Source: Bradyrhizobium sp. 1
GTDB taxonomy: Bacteria > Pseudomonadota > Alphaproteobacteria > Rhizobiales > Xanthobacteraceae
Reading direction: 5' to 3'
Length of the DNA stretch: 64,000 nt
NCBI RefSeq assembly: GCF_023073315.1
Contig: NZ_JADPJH010000033.1
Location: 416,794 to 480,793 of the forward strand
Below, one piece after another: positions 1 through 9,285 of the stretch. A program made the translations under genes and the position numbers. The notes beneath the pieces were generated by a model. That model ran no database searches. It worked only from the letters and a program-made list of their open reading frames with translations, and was not told where the DNA came from. Within the stretch, counting starts at the first letter, position 1. Each line of letters starts with the position of its first letter.

Positions 1-2
1 GC

Positions 3-536
3 GGCGCCGCGGCTGCAATCGTTTGCTCAGAACCGTTTGCGCGGCGCAACGGGCTCGATCGCTCCGTCGTCGTTGTGGCGCAAGCGATGACCACGGACAG
101 CAATAGCAGTTTTGATGAAAACGACATGCGCCGGCTAGCAGGCTACGACATGACGCGACGCGCCGCGCTTCGCGTCTACGAGGAAGCCGCGGTCGGCCCG
201 GAGGAAATTGCTGTCGCCGAAGTGCACGATTGCTTCACGACGAACGAGCTGATCAGTTACGAGGCGCTCGGCTTCGTTGCAGAGGGCGACGCCGAACGAT
301 TTGTGCTGGATGGCGACAACACATACGACGGGCAGGTTGTTGTCAATCCTTCTGGCGGGCTGCTCTCCAAGGGACATCCTCTTGGCGCGACCGGACTGGC
401 ACAATGCGCCGAACTTGCCTGGCAGCTGCGTGGGCAAGCAAACGGGCGCCAGGTCGAGGGCGCCCGATTTGCGCTGCAGCACAATCTCGGACTCGGCGGC
501 GCCTGTGTTGTCACACTCTACGCCCGAGCGCTATAA
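3..536 (+). CDS. Thiolase / lipid-transfer (SCP-x-like) protein, C-terminal part, cut by window edge
   Basis: The frame is open from the window edge, so the N-terminal half including the nucleophilic cysteine is not visible. What remains is the C-terminal thiolase domain of the SCP-x/lipid-transfer type: the HDCFTTNE segment supplies one active-site His, LSKGHPLGATG the second, and the HNLGLGGA loop closes the domain. Such enzymes cleave or condense 3-oxoacyl-CoA, and some act as retro-aldolases. A GTG at 75 could start a short ORF, but homology continues upstream of it (GAAAAIVCSE), so it is not the real start. The LuxR gene follows 56 bases later on the same strand. The family is clear; the substrate is unknown. 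Confidence 0.85.
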   Translation, partial: GAAAAIVCSEPFARRNGLDRSVVVVAQAMTTDSNSSFDENDMRRLAGYDMTRRAALRVYEEAAVGPEEIAVAEVHDCFTTNELISYEALGFVAEGDAERFVLDGDNTYDGQVVVNPSGGLLSKGHPLGATGLAQCAELAWQLRGQANGRQVEGARFALQHNLGLGGACVVTLYARAL

Positions 537-592
537 GGCGACGCGGAGTCCATCTGCAAAAGCAGGCCGTTATCGGAGACGGATTAATCGCT

Positions 593-3373
593 ATGGCCAG
601 CGAAGCCGATCGCGCGCTCGACGGAACGCTGGGAGAACCCCTCCCCGCGGGCGATCGCATGGCCGTGCGCCTCCAACCCGCAGCGTTAGGTGCAAAACTC
701 GCCGTGCCCCTGTCAACCGGCGACGCAATCGAACGCGCCGCCTTGTCGCAAAGGGTGCTGGCGGCACCCTCGGCGCGTATCGTCCTGCTACGGGCACCGG
801 CAGGATTCGGCAAAACCACATTGATGCTTGAGGTGCGGCACAGATTGGAAGCGTCCGCCATCCCCACAGCATGGCTGACATTGGACCCGGCCGACAACGA
901 TGTCGGTCGCTTCTTATATGCGATCCGGGCTGCGCTAACGCCGCTGATTTCGGGCCTATCGAATGCTGCGCGTGACACGGCCGGTCCCGACGAGGTGGCC
1001 CTAGGGCTTATCGACGCGATGGCCGCCCATCGAACGCCATTTGCACTGTTTCTCGATGATTTCGAGACTGTGCAGGGGGCTGCGGTGCTCGGGCTGGTCC
1101 GGGAGTTGATCAGTCATCTGCCAGCGGGCGCCCGTATCGTGATCGGCTCGCGCAACGTTCCGGAGCTGGGTCTGGGTCGCTTGCGGGCACATGGCAGGCT
1201 TGTCGAGTTTGAGCCCGCACATCTTCGCTTCACCGTCGAGGAAGCGGATTTCTATCTGCGCGACCGTCGAAAATTGGCCCTGTCCCACGACGATGTCGTG
1301 CGGCTGCACCGTAGCACCGAGGGATGGGTTGCCGCACTCTGGCTGGCATCCGTTTCGCTCGAGCATCGGCAGGATCCCCGTCAATTCATCGCAGGCTTTA
1401 GCGGAGCCAATACCGCAATCGTCGAGTATCTGTTGGAAGACGTCTTTTCCCGGCAGAGCGACAAGATACGCTCCTTCTTGCTCCGGACCAGCATTGTTGC
1501 AGACCTCACTCCAGCACTTTGCGATCGTCTGTGCGAGGCGACGGACAGCCTGGACGTGCTGTCACGGCTGGAGCGTGAGCAGCTGTTCCTGATTCCTATT
1601 CATGGTGACAGTCCCCGGTGGCGCTATCACAGCATGTTTGGAGAATTTCTCCGCACGCAACTCAAGCAACATCATCCCGACGAAGCGCCTGCCCTACATA
1701 GGGCAGCCGCAAAATGGTACCTTGAGCAAGACCGTCCTGTCGTAGCAATCGAACACAGGCTCGCGGCTGGCGAATCCGACGAGCTGCTGCCGTTGCTCGC
1801 GCGACATGCGGAAACACTGCTCAATCAAGGCCGAGTGCGCTTACTGGCCCGTTGGCTAGACCCTTTGCTCGAGCGAGGGCGGCTCGAGAATTGGCCGATG
1901 CTGCAGGTCGTTCACGCCTGGGCGGTCTTGCTCGGGCGCGGACCACGGGCCGCCGCGCCGCTTCTTGAGCGGCTTGATCGTGAGGATCGATCAGGGAGAG
2001 GCATTGATGCGCACCGTCGTGCGCTGCGTCTGCTTTTCTTGGTCCTGCTCGACCGCACGGATGAGGCAAGGAATCTCGCGGCGACCTTGGTGCGCGAAGT
2101 ACCGGGCCGCGTGTCGTTCGTACGAGGGTTCGCTGAGGTCACCCTGGCCAATCTGACGATGATTTCCGGCGAATACCAGGAAGCGTTGAAACTCGCCGAT
2201 GTCGTGCGGAGCAGGAAGCCGAACAACGCGAGCGGCATGATGCTCGCGCTTTCAGAGGCGGCTGAAGGAGCTGTTGACCTGACACAGGGTCGGCTCCGAA
2301 AGGCAACTGCGCATCTCCGGCTGGCAGTTCGCGCCGGGACCGATGACGTATCCGGCGCAACCAACGGCAATGCCCTAGCAGGTGTATTGCTGGCAGAAGC
2401 GCTCTACGAGGCCAATCAACTCTTACAGGCTGAGCGCCTGCTGACGGTATACATTCCACTCATCCGAGCCGTCGGTATTCCGGATCAGTTGATCACCGCC
2501 CACACGATCATGGCACGCATCGCCTGGCGCCGCGGAGATCAGGACCTGGCGCAACAGCTGCTCGCAGAACTGGAACTTTCGGGACACAGAGAAACTCTCC
2601 GTCGCGTTGTCGCGAGCGCCAGGCTCGAACGGGCACGAATGCTGACCGTCGAGGGACGGATCGATCTTGCACAAAGAGAGATCGACCGTTGTGCGGATGT
2701 CACATTGTGGGACCGAATCAATCGCCTCTCGCTAAGGGCTAATGAAGTAGAAACCTACAATCTCGGCGCCGCTCGTTGTGCCGTGCATGGAGCCCACCCC
2801 TCCTCCGTCATCAACAGCTTGCGCTCGGAGCTTGGCGCCGCAGAAAAGACACAACGCGCGCGACGGGCGCTCACACTGCGCCTCGTTTTGGCACAAGCCC
2901 ATTATCGCGCTTCGCAGCCAAACAAGGCCATGCGAATACTATCCAAGGCACTCTGCTTCGCAGCTATTGAAGGTTATCAGGCTGCATTTCAGGACGAAGG
3001 TGCGCTCCTGCTTGATATGTTGCGTGAATTGCGGCAGAGGCCGGACCTTCTCGGCATCGGCGCGCTACCCTCGGCCGACGTTTTGTTTTTTCTGGATAGG
3101 ATCTTCGGCGAGACCAGTCCAGCGTTGCCGGACCGTCCAGGTGAGGCTCCCCCGGTCAAGGCGTCGGTCTCACCAGCAGCTCCTTTGACCCGTAAAGAAC
3201 TGAATTTGCTCGCCCTGGCCGCGGATGGTCTATCCAACAACGAACTGGCCGAACGGCTGTTCGTTGCGGAAACGACCGTGAGGACGCATCTGCGCAACAT
3301 CAACGCGAAGCTCGCAACGCGCAGCCGCGTGGAGGCGATCGCCGTCGCCCGAAAGAGTGGATTGCTCAGGTAA
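593..3373 (+). CDS. MalT-type ATP-dependent LuxR family transcriptional regulator
   Basis: A 926-residue regulator. After a short leader it has a P-loop (APAGFGKTT, about residues 68-76) and a Walker B segment (ALFLDDFE, about 151-157). A long helical region with TPR-like character follows, and residues about 865-926 form a LuxR-type helix-turn-helix (LTRKELNLL to KSGLLR). This is the STAND/MalT architecture, in which inducer and ATP binding drive oligomerisation and activation. I chose the ATG at 593, with GGA nine bases upstream, because the frame upstream of it overlaps the thiolase gene and shows no homology. The position just before a beta-oxidation operon suggests it activates that operon. 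The inducer is unknown. Confidence 0.88.
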   Translation: MASEADRALDGTLGEPLPAGDRMAVRLQPAALGAKLAVPLSTGDAIERAALSQRVLAAPSARIVLLRAPAGFGKTTLMLEVRHRLEASAIPTAWLTLDPADNDVGRFLYAIRAALTPLISGLSNAARDTAGPDEVALGLIDAMAAHRTPFALFLDDFETVQGAAVLGLVRELISHLPAGARIVIGSRNVPELGLGRLRAHGRLVEFEPAHLRFTVEEADFYLRDRRKLALSHDDVVRLHRSTEGWVAALWLASVSLEHRQDPRQFIAGFSGANTAIVEYLLEDVFSRQSDKIRSFLLRTSIVADLTPALCDRLCEATDSLDVLSRLEREQLFLIPIHGDSPRWRYHSMFGEFLRTQLKQHHPDEAPALHRAAAKWYLEQDRPVVAIEHRLAAGESDELLPLLARHAETLLNQGRVRLLARWLDPLLERGRLENWPMLQVVHAWAVLLGRGPRAAAPLLERLDREDRSGRGIDAHRRALRLLFLVLLDRTDEARNLAATLVREVPGRVSFVRGFAEVTLANLTMISGEYQEALKLADVVRSRKPNNASGMMLALSEAAEGAVDLTQGRLRKATAHLRLAVRAGTDDVSGATNGNALAGVLLAEALYEANQLLQAERLLTVYIPLIRAVGIPDQLITAHTIMARIAWRRGDQDLAQQLLAELELSGHRETLRRVVASARLERARMLTVEGRIDLAQREIDRCADVTLWDRINRLSLRANEVETYNLGAARCAVHGAHPSSVINSLRSELGAAEKTQRARRALTLRLVLAQAHYRASQPNKAMRILSKALCFAAIEGYQAAFQDEGALLLDMLRELRQRPDLLGIGALPSADVLFFLDRIFGETSPALPDRPGEAPPVKASVSPAAPLTRKELNLLALAADGLSNNELAERLFVAETTVRTHLRNINAKLATRSRVEAIAVARKSGLLR

Positions 3374-3397
3374 GGCCGCGCCAGCGGCATCGTGCGC

Positions 3398-3423
3398 GAA
3401 AATCGTCGCAACCGACGATTTTC
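3398..3423. promoter_or_regulatory. Perfect inverted repeat between the LuxR gene and the beta-oxidation operon
   Basis: Two 11-base arms (GAAAATCGTCG and its exact complement) flank a 4-base loop CAAC, in the 79-base gap between the regulator stop and the next start. The A-run before the stem and the four Ts in its 3' arm resemble a weak intrinsic terminator. The perfect dyad would equally suit an operator for the upstream LuxR protein. The sequence alone does not decide between these. Confidence 0.6.
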
Positions 3424-3452
3424 AGACATGACCCAGCCGATACCGTGCCGGC

Positions 3453-4241
3453 ATGACAGACTCGCCTCGCGCCAGCGCACCTGGCATCAAGACAACATGG
3501 GATCGTGGCGTCGCGAGGATCGAATTCGACCTGGCGCAGCCAAAAAACAGCTTTCGCGTTGCAGACGTCGATCAGCTTGAGGCCGCTGTGGATGAAGCCA
3601 TAGCGGCAAATGCTCGCTGCATCGTACTGCGTGGCGCACGCGGCACGTTCTCGGCAGGCTGGGACGTGACTTCGATCGATCCCGGGAAGGACGACCCGAT
3701 GGCGATGATCACTAACCTGGTGGCGCCGTTTTGCCATAAGTTGCGCACGCTGCCTGTGCCGACGATCTCGGCCGTGGCTGGAGTGGCGCTCGGTTTCGGT
3801 CTCGGCCTTGCGCTGTGTTGCGACATATGTGTGATGGACGAGGATGCGCGCGTGGGCAGCCCGTTCCGGGGAATCGGCATGGTTCCGGACACCGCCACGC
3901 ACTATTTCTTTCTCAGTCGCCTTGGGCACGCAAAAGCAGCCGAGCTGATCTACACCGGTCGCTTGATCACCGGCGCGGAAGCCGCGCAAATTGGATTGAT
4001 CAACCGCGCGACGGAAGCAGGATCGGTCAATGCAGTCGTTGACGAACTAGCTCTGTCGATAGCCGAAGGTCCGACGGCCGCGTTCCGCCTGAGCAAGGAA
4101 ATTCTGCTCGCCGCAGGCGATTTCGATCAAATCGTTGCTCATGAGGGCCGTCAACTCCAGCGCGTCTTCGAAACCGCGGATCTCAAGGAAGGCATTCGCG
4201 CCTTTCAACAGCGGCGTGCGCCGAAATTCGAAGGGCGCTAG
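3453..4241 (+). CDS. Crotonase-fold enoyl-CoA hydratase/isomerase family protein
   Basis: A 262-residue single-domain crotonase. It has the CoA-binding and oxyanion-hole segments (GTFSAGWDV near residue 65, and AVAGVALGFGLGLAL). Both glutamates of true hydratases are absent: the GGGCEL position reads GFGLGL and the QPE position reads SPF. A VPD motif is present where PaaG-like isomerases carry their acidic residue. It is therefore more likely an isomerase or hydrolase than a classical hydratase (inference). It is the first gene of a tight plus-strand beta-oxidation run; the ribosome binding site is weak. Confidence 0.85.
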   Translation: MTDSPRASAPGIKTTWDRGVARIEFDLAQPKNSFRVADVDQLEAAVDEAIAANARCIVLRGARGTFSAGWDVTSIDPGKDDPMAMITNLVAPFCHKLRTLPVPTISAVAGVALGFGLGLALCCDICVMDEDARVGSPFRGIGMVPDTATHYFFLSRLGHAKAAELIYTGRLITGAEAAQIGLINRATEAGSVNAVVDELALSIAEGPTAAFRLSKEILLAAGDFDQIVAHEGRQLQRVFETADLKEGIRAFQQRRAPKFEGR

Positions 4242-4269
4242 CCGTTCTTCCTCACTAGGAAACTCAAGT

Positions 4270-5475
4270 ATGAACGACGCCTTTATTCTGGATGCGGTAC
4301 GCACGCCCCGCGGCAAGGGACGTCAAAGCGGAGCCTTGCACGAGATCGGCCCCGTACGGCTAGCGGCACAAACGTTATTGGCGCTAAAGGAGCGCAACGG
4401 TTTTTCGCCCGACCAGATCGCTGACGTGATACTGGGCTGCGGCGAGCCATCGCTTGAGCAGGCTTCCGACGTCGCCAAGGCCGCCACGTTTGCGGCCGGC
4501 TTTTCGCAGGTGCCAGGTGTTCAGCTCAACCGGTTTTGTGGGTCGGGACTAGAGGCGTGCAATTTCGCGTCGGCGATGATTGTCGCCGGACAGGCCGAAT
4601 TGATGATCGCCGGCGGCGTCGAAAGCATGTCGCGCGTACCCATGTTCGTAGGCGGCGGCGCATGGGTGACCGATCCGCAGATCACAATTCCCAATCGCAT
4701 CATCCCGCAAGGCGTCTCTGCGGATCTGATTGCTACACTGTATGGATTTTCACGTTCGGACGTCGATACCTACGCTGCTCAGAGCCAGCACCGTGCAGCT
4801 ACCGCATGGCAGGAGGGCCGCTTTGCCCGCTCGATCATTCCGGTGCGCGACGTAAACGGTTTGGCGCTTCTGGAGAGGGACGAGCATGTGCGGGCCGATA
4901 CGACTGTGGCATCCCTCGCCTCGTTAGAACCTTCGTTCCACATTTTGGGTCGGCAAATGGGCTTTGATAGCGTGGCCCTTCAGCGCTACCCCGAGCTCGG
5001 CGCGATCGAGCACGTCCACCACGCCGGAAATTCGTCTGGCATCGTCGACGGTGCTTCCGCGGTCTTGATCGGCAGCCGCGCTGCTGCCAGTAGCCTCGGT
5101 GTAAAGCCTCGTGCGCGGGTGCGCACGTTCGGAACGGTGGGCAGCGAGCCTACGATCATGCTGACTGGCCCCATAGCGGCGACCGAGGCAGTGCTGAAAC
5201 GTGCCGGGATGTCTGTGCGCGACGTTGATCTGTTTGAATGCAACGAAGCTTTCGCGGCTGTCGTACTCCGCTTCATCCAAGGCCTTGATATTCCAGCAGA
5301 CAAAGTCAACGTCAACGGCGGCGCGATCGCCATGGGACATCCGCTTGGCGCGACCGGCGGTATGCTATTGGGCACGGTGCTAGATGAGCTCGAGCGACGC
5401 GACCTTTCCACCGGCCTCGTGACTCTCTGCATCGGCGGAGGCATGGGCATTGCGATGATCATCGAACGCGTCTGA
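4270..5475 (+). CDS. Acetyl-CoA acyltransferase (thiolase)
   Basis: A 401-residue biosynthetic/degradative type thiolase. It has the nucleophile motif NRFCGSGLEA, the NEAFAAV motif, the GHPLGATGG histidine loop and the C-terminal CIGGGMG cysteine, so all catalytic residues are present. It would cleave 3-oxoacyl-CoA to acetyl-CoA and a shortened acyl-CoA. The ATG at 4270 is preferred over longer frames because MNDAFILDAVRTPRG is the normal family start and AGGAAA lies upstream. It follows the crotonase by 28 bases and precedes the FadJ-like gene by 11, so the three are co-transcribed. Confidence 0.93.
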   Translation: MNDAFILDAVRTPRGKGRQSGALHEIGPVRLAAQTLLALKERNGFSPDQIADVILGCGEPSLEQASDVAKAATFAAGFSQVPGVQLNRFCGSGLEACNFASAMIVAGQAELMIAGGVESMSRVPMFVGGGAWVTDPQITIPNRIIPQGVSADLIATLYGFSRSDVDTYAAQSQHRAATAWQEGRFARSIIPVRDVNGLALLERDEHVRADTTVASLASLEPSFHILGRQMGFDSVALQRYPELGAIEHVHHAGNSSGIVDGASAVLIGSRAAASSLGVKPRARVRTFGTVGSEPTIMLTGPIAATEAVLKRAGMSVRDVDLFECNEAFAAVVLRFIQGLDIPADKVNVNGGAIAMGHPLGATGGMLLGTVLDELERRDLSTGLVTLCIGGGMGIAMIIERV

Positions 5476-5486
5476 GGAAAACGGAT

Positions 5487-7607
5487 ATGATTGATTACCA
5501 GCTCGATGCGGACGGTCTTGCGACATTGACTTGGAACGTTGCGGACCGCCCCATGAACGTCCTCAACCAGGCGTCGATCGCAGCCTTCACCAAAGCTGTA
5601 GAACGGGCCATCAGCGACCCGAGCGTGAAGGGCGTCATCGTGACGTCTTCTCGTCCCGAATTCGTCGCTGGCGGAGACCTCGATCTGATCAGAAACATCC
5701 GAGACGTCGCGCAGTCGATGGACTGCTCAGGACCCGTCTCGCGGATACTGCGCCGGTTGGAGACTTCGAAGAAGCCATTCGTTGCGGCGGTCAACGGCAG
5801 CGCACTTGGGGGTGGCTTAGAGATCTGTCTGGCGTGCCATTATCGAATCGTAGCGGATGATCCCAACATCCAGCTCGGGTTGCCGGAGGTCACGATTGGG
5901 CTGCTGCCCGCTGCTGGCGGAACGCAGCGCCTGCCGCGGATGATCGGCATCAAGAAGGCCCTGCCCTATCTCCTCGAGGGCCGAAAGGCGGATCCGGCCA
6001 AGGCGTTCGAAGCCGGAATCGTGGACGCTGTGGTGCCCTCGAGCGAATTGCTTTCGCGAGCCCGTGCTTGGCTTCTTTCGGCTCCTGCAGAGGCTGCGAT
6101 CAAGCCATGGGACCGAAAGGACTTTCGGTTTCCCGGCGGCTCGCCACAGAGCCCAGGGCCCATACAGATCTTCTTTGGGGCATCCGGAGCCCTATTGGCA
6201 AAGACCCAAGGCAACTATCCGGCACAAGAGGCAATTCTGGCCTGCGTGTACGATGGGTGCCAGGTTGACATCGACTCCGGCTTGAAGATCGAACAACGTC
6301 AATTCGCGCGACTCGCGATCTCGCAGTCGACCAAGAACATGATCCGCGTCCTCTTTTACGACATGAATGATGCGAATCGGCTTGCCGGGCGTCCAAAGGA
6401 CGTCCCGAAACGCTCCTTCAAGAAGGTCGCAATCCTCGGAGCCGGCATGATGGGTGCAGGCCTTGCACACGTAGCCTCGACCGCTGGTCTTGAAGTCGTG
6501 TTACTCGACGTCAGCGGGGACGCGGCCGAGAAGGGCAAGGCATACGGCGCGGCCATTCTTGAGGGACAGGTCGCGCGAGGACGCATTGACGAGTCGGTGC
6601 GGGACGCGACGCTCGGGCGCGTGATTCCGACGACGAATTATTCCGACTTGGCGGATTGCGATCTCGTGATCGAAGCGGTCTTCGAGGATCGCGCGATCAA
6701 GGCCGAGGTGACGCGTAAGGCTGAAGCCGCGATGCGCGTCGATGCCATCTTCGCCTCGAACACGTCGACGCTTCCCATTGGCGGTCTAGCCACGGTTTCA
6801 AAGCGCCCGGCGAGGTTCGTGGGGATGCATTTCTTCTCACCGGCCGAGAAGATGCCACTGGTGGAGATCATCCGCGGCGCCGGCACGAGCGAGGAAACGA
6901 TCGCAGAGGCGCTCGATTTTGCCAGGCGGATCCGAAAGACGCCCATCGTTGTCAACGACTGCCCCTCCTTCTACGCAAACAGGGCCTTCGCAATGTATCC
7001 CTATGAGGCGATGACGATGCTGGCGGAAGGCGTGAATCCCAATTTGATCGAAAACGCCGGCCGCAAAGCCGGCATGCCGATGCCACCACTGGCCCTGATA
7101 GACGAGGTTTCGGTCGAGCTCCTCTACAAGGCCATGAAACAGGCACGTGCAGACCAAGGCAGCTCCTATTGCGCGCAACCCCAGGACGCCGTTTTGATCG
7201 CCATGGTCGAGCAATTCGGGAGACTCGGTCGGAAGGCGGGACGTGGCTTCTACGATTATCCGTCAGACGGCGAACGAAAGCTATGGACAGGGCTCACGGA
7301 GCATTTCCCTCGTGCGGAAAAGCAGCCCAGCGTCGAGGAGGTCCACGAGCGCCTAATGTACTCGCAGTCACTCGAAGCTGCTCGTTGCGTCGGCGAGGGA
7401 ATCGTGAGCGTCCGTGACGCGGATATCGGTTCCCTGCTCGGCTGGGGCTTCCCGTCGTTCCTGGGCGGCGTGTTGGGGCAGATCGACACCGTGGGCTTGC
7501 CGCAGATGATTACGGTCTGCGACCGACTGGCTCAACATATGCCGGAGCGGTACGCGGTTCCGCAAATCTTACGCGACATGGCGGCGAGCGGCCGGACGTT
7601 TCACTAG
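5487..7607 (+). CDS. fadJ: Bifunctional enoyl-CoA hydratase / 3-hydroxyacyl-CoA dehydrogenase (FadJ/FadB type)
   Basis: A 706-residue fusion. The N-terminal crotonase domain (about 1-190) keeps both catalytic glutamates (GGGLEI and GLPEV). An NAD-binding 3-hydroxyacyl-CoA dehydrogenase domain begins near residue 310 with VAILGAGMMGAG, and C-terminal HCDH domains follow (HFFSPAEKMPLVEI, later GRKAGRGFYDY). It would carry out hydration of enoyl-CoA and oxidation to 3-oxoacyl-CoA. GAGG lies just before the ATG. The neighbouring thiolase completes the cycle, as in fadBA-type operons. The symbol is given by architecture, not by orthology testing. Confidence 0.92.
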   Translation: MIDYQLDADGLATLTWNVADRPMNVLNQASIAAFTKAVERAISDPSVKGVIVTSSRPEFVAGGDLDLIRNIRDVAQSMDCSGPVSRILRRLETSKKPFVAAVNGSALGGGLEICLACHYRIVADDPNIQLGLPEVTIGLLPAAGGTQRLPRMIGIKKALPYLLEGRKADPAKAFEAGIVDAVVPSSELLSRARAWLLSAPAEAAIKPWDRKDFRFPGGSPQSPGPIQIFFGASGALLAKTQGNYPAQEAILACVYDGCQVDIDSGLKIEQRQFARLAISQSTKNMIRVLFYDMNDANRLAGRPKDVPKRSFKKVAILGAGMMGAGLAHVASTAGLEVVLLDVSGDAAEKGKAYGAAILEGQVARGRIDESVRDATLGRVIPTTNYSDLADCDLVIEAVFEDRAIKAEVTRKAEAAMRVDAIFASNTSTLPIGGLATVSKRPARFVGMHFFSPAEKMPLVEIIRGAGTSEETIAEALDFARRIRKTPIVVNDCPSFYANRAFAMYPYEAMTMLAEGVNPNLIENAGRKAGMPMPPLALIDEVSVELLYKAMKQARADQGSSYCAQPQDAVLIAMVEQFGRLGRKAGRGFYDYPSDGERKLWTGLTEHFPRAEKQPSVEEVHERLMYSQSLEAARCVGEGIVSVRDADIGSLLGWGFPSFLGGVLGQIDTVGLPQMITVCDRLAQHMPERYAVPQILRDMAASGRTFH

Positions 7608-7614
7608 AACATCT

Positions 7615-7646
7615 GAGAGTTTGGCTCCCACAGGCGCCAAACTCTC
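7615..7646 (+). repeat. Strong stem-loop between the FadJ-like gene and the acyl-CoA ligase
   Basis: Perfect 11-base arms (GAGAGTTTGGC and GCCAAACTCTC) flank a 10-base loop in the 61-base gap. There is no T-run behind it, so it is more likely an RNA processing, stability or attenuation element than a terminator. It also contains the possible TTG start at 7621, which argues for the downstream ATG as the true ligase start. Confidence 0.6.
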
Positions 7647-7668
7647 GAACAAGCATTGGGCAGAAGTT

Positions 7669-9234
7669 ATGGATTTCCAGTCGCTAGCGGACATTCCGCG
7701 CCGATATGCAGTAACTTCACCATCGCACATCGCGCTACAGTATGAGACGCGGCGGACCACCTACGCACAATGGGACCTGATATCTAATCGTGTCGCCAAT
7801 GCGCTTGAAGGCGCGGGTGCTCCGACTGGAGCCCGCGTGGCTTATCTCGGAAAGAATTCGGACGTCTTCTTTCACGCCTTGTTCGGCTGCGCGAGAATTG
7901 GAGCGGTCCTCGTTCCGATAAACTGGCGACTTGCGCTTCCCGAAATCTGCTTCATCTTGAAGGACGCGGACTGCAGGCTGCTGTTCATCGGCCCCGAATT
8001 CAGACCTTTCATTGACGCTATCCGCAGCGAGTGTCCCAGCCTTCTGGCGATCGTTGGAACGGAAGATTCTGTCGAAGGGGTACCCTCATTTCACGAATGG
8101 ATCGCGGGACAGTCTGAATTGGATCCGAGCCGCCCCATCGCAAGCGATGACGTCATCCTCCAGCTCTACACTTCTGGTACGACCGGGCTTCCAAAGGGAG
8201 CGCAGCTTACCCACCGCAATCTGCTATTCTCGACGAAGCTCAGCCAGACCGCCCCCCTTGGCAGTTGGCGCGAAGATGACATCTGCGTGCTACCGCTACC
8301 GGTCTTCCATGCAGGAGGGGTTGTGTTTGGCCTCAACAGCCCTTGCGCGGGCGGCACTGTTATCGTGGTCCGCGAAGCCCAGCCGACCCTGATCTTCGAG
8401 GCCTTCAGAAACGCGCCGGGACCGGTGACCCGACTTGGCCTCGTGCCGGCTATCATTAAGGCGGTAGTCGAACATCCTGACCTTGCGACGATCGATTTTT
8501 CAAGTTTGCGAACGTTGACTTACGGCGGCTCGCCGATCGCGTCAGGAGTGCTGCAGAGGGCGATTGAAGCCATCGGCCCGGTGCTGCTTCAGCTTTTCGG
8601 CATGACGGAGACTGCAACGGTTGGAACAGCACTCTTGCCCTCGGATCACGACCCGCAGAACACTGTTCGTCTAACGTCGTGTGGACGTTGCCTGCCAGGG
8701 GTCGAGGTCCGGATTATCGATTCCGATGGCAAGCCAGCACGAACAGGCAAGCCTGGGGAGGTGCAGATTCGCTGCGAAGCGGTGATGGCAGGATATTGGA
8801 ATCATCCCGAAGCCACCAGTGCTGCCTTAAAGGACGGATGGTATCACACGGGTGACATCGGATATTTCGATGGTGACGGCTATCTCTATATTCTGGACCG
8901 GCTGAAGGACATGGTCATCTCCGGCGGCGAGAATGTCTATCCGGCTGAGGTCGAGCGGGTCCTGATCGAACATCCCGCTGTGGCAGATGTCGCGGTTTTC
9001 GGCGTTCCTGACGCGAATTGGGGCGAAGCGGTGAAGGCTGCCATCGTGCTACGGGCCGGACAGAACTTATCCGAAGACCAGCTCATCGCCTTCGCTCGTT
9101 CGCGATTAGGTGCCTTCAAATGTCCTAAGAGCGTCGACTTCGTTACGGAGGTGCCGCGGAATGCATCCGGTAAAGTGCTAAAGCGTGTATTAAGAGAACA
9201 GTATTGGAACGGGATCAACCGCAACGTGAGTTGA
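7669..9234 (+). CDS. Acyl-CoA synthetase (AMP-forming)
   Basis: A 521-residue ANL-superfamily ligase. Visible motifs are the P-loop-like LYTSGTTGLPKGA, the YGGSPIA and LFGMTETA segments of the adenylate site, the hinge YHTGDIGYFDGDGYL, LDRLKDMVISGGENVYP, and the C-terminal catalytic lysine context NASGKVLKR. It would activate a carboxylic acid to its CoA thioester with ATP, feeding the upstream beta-oxidation genes. An alternative TTG start at 7621 lies inside a hairpin, so I prefer the ATG at 7669. It is the last gene of the plus-strand run and converges with a TetR gene. Chain-length preference cannot be read from sequence. Confidence 0.9.
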   Translation: MDFQSLADIPRRYAVTSPSHIALQYETRRTTYAQWDLISNRVANALEGAGAPTGARVAYLGKNSDVFFHALFGCARIGAVLVPINWRLALPEICFILKDADCRLLFIGPEFRPFIDAIRSECPSLLAIVGTEDSVEGVPSFHEWIAGQSELDPSRPIASDDVILQLYTSGTTGLPKGAQLTHRNLLFSTKLSQTAPLGSWREDDICVLPLPVFHAGGVVFGLNSPCAGGTVIVVREAQPTLIFEAFRNAPGPVTRLGLVPAIIKAVVEHPDLATIDFSSLRTLTYGGSPIASGVLQRAIEAIGPVLLQLFGMTETATVGTALLPSDHDPQNTVRLTSCGRCLPGVEVRIIDSDGKPARTGKPGEVQIRCEAVMAGYWNHPEATSAALKDGWYHTGDIGYFDGDGYLYILDRLKDMVISGGENVYPAEVERVLIEHPAVADVAVFGVPDANWGEAVKAAIVLRAGQNLSEDQLIAFARSRLGAFKCPKSVDFVTEVPRNASGKVLKRVLREQYWNGINRNVS

Positions 9235-9285
9235 TTATGACTGGCGCTCAGCCCGCTTGCCTTGGAACCGTGCGACAGAAAGCGC

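Noticed and set aside
230..592. N-terminal extension of the LuxR regulator frame
   Set aside because: It overlaps the thiolase coding sequence in another frame and has no homology; the ATG at 593 with an upstream GGA fits better.
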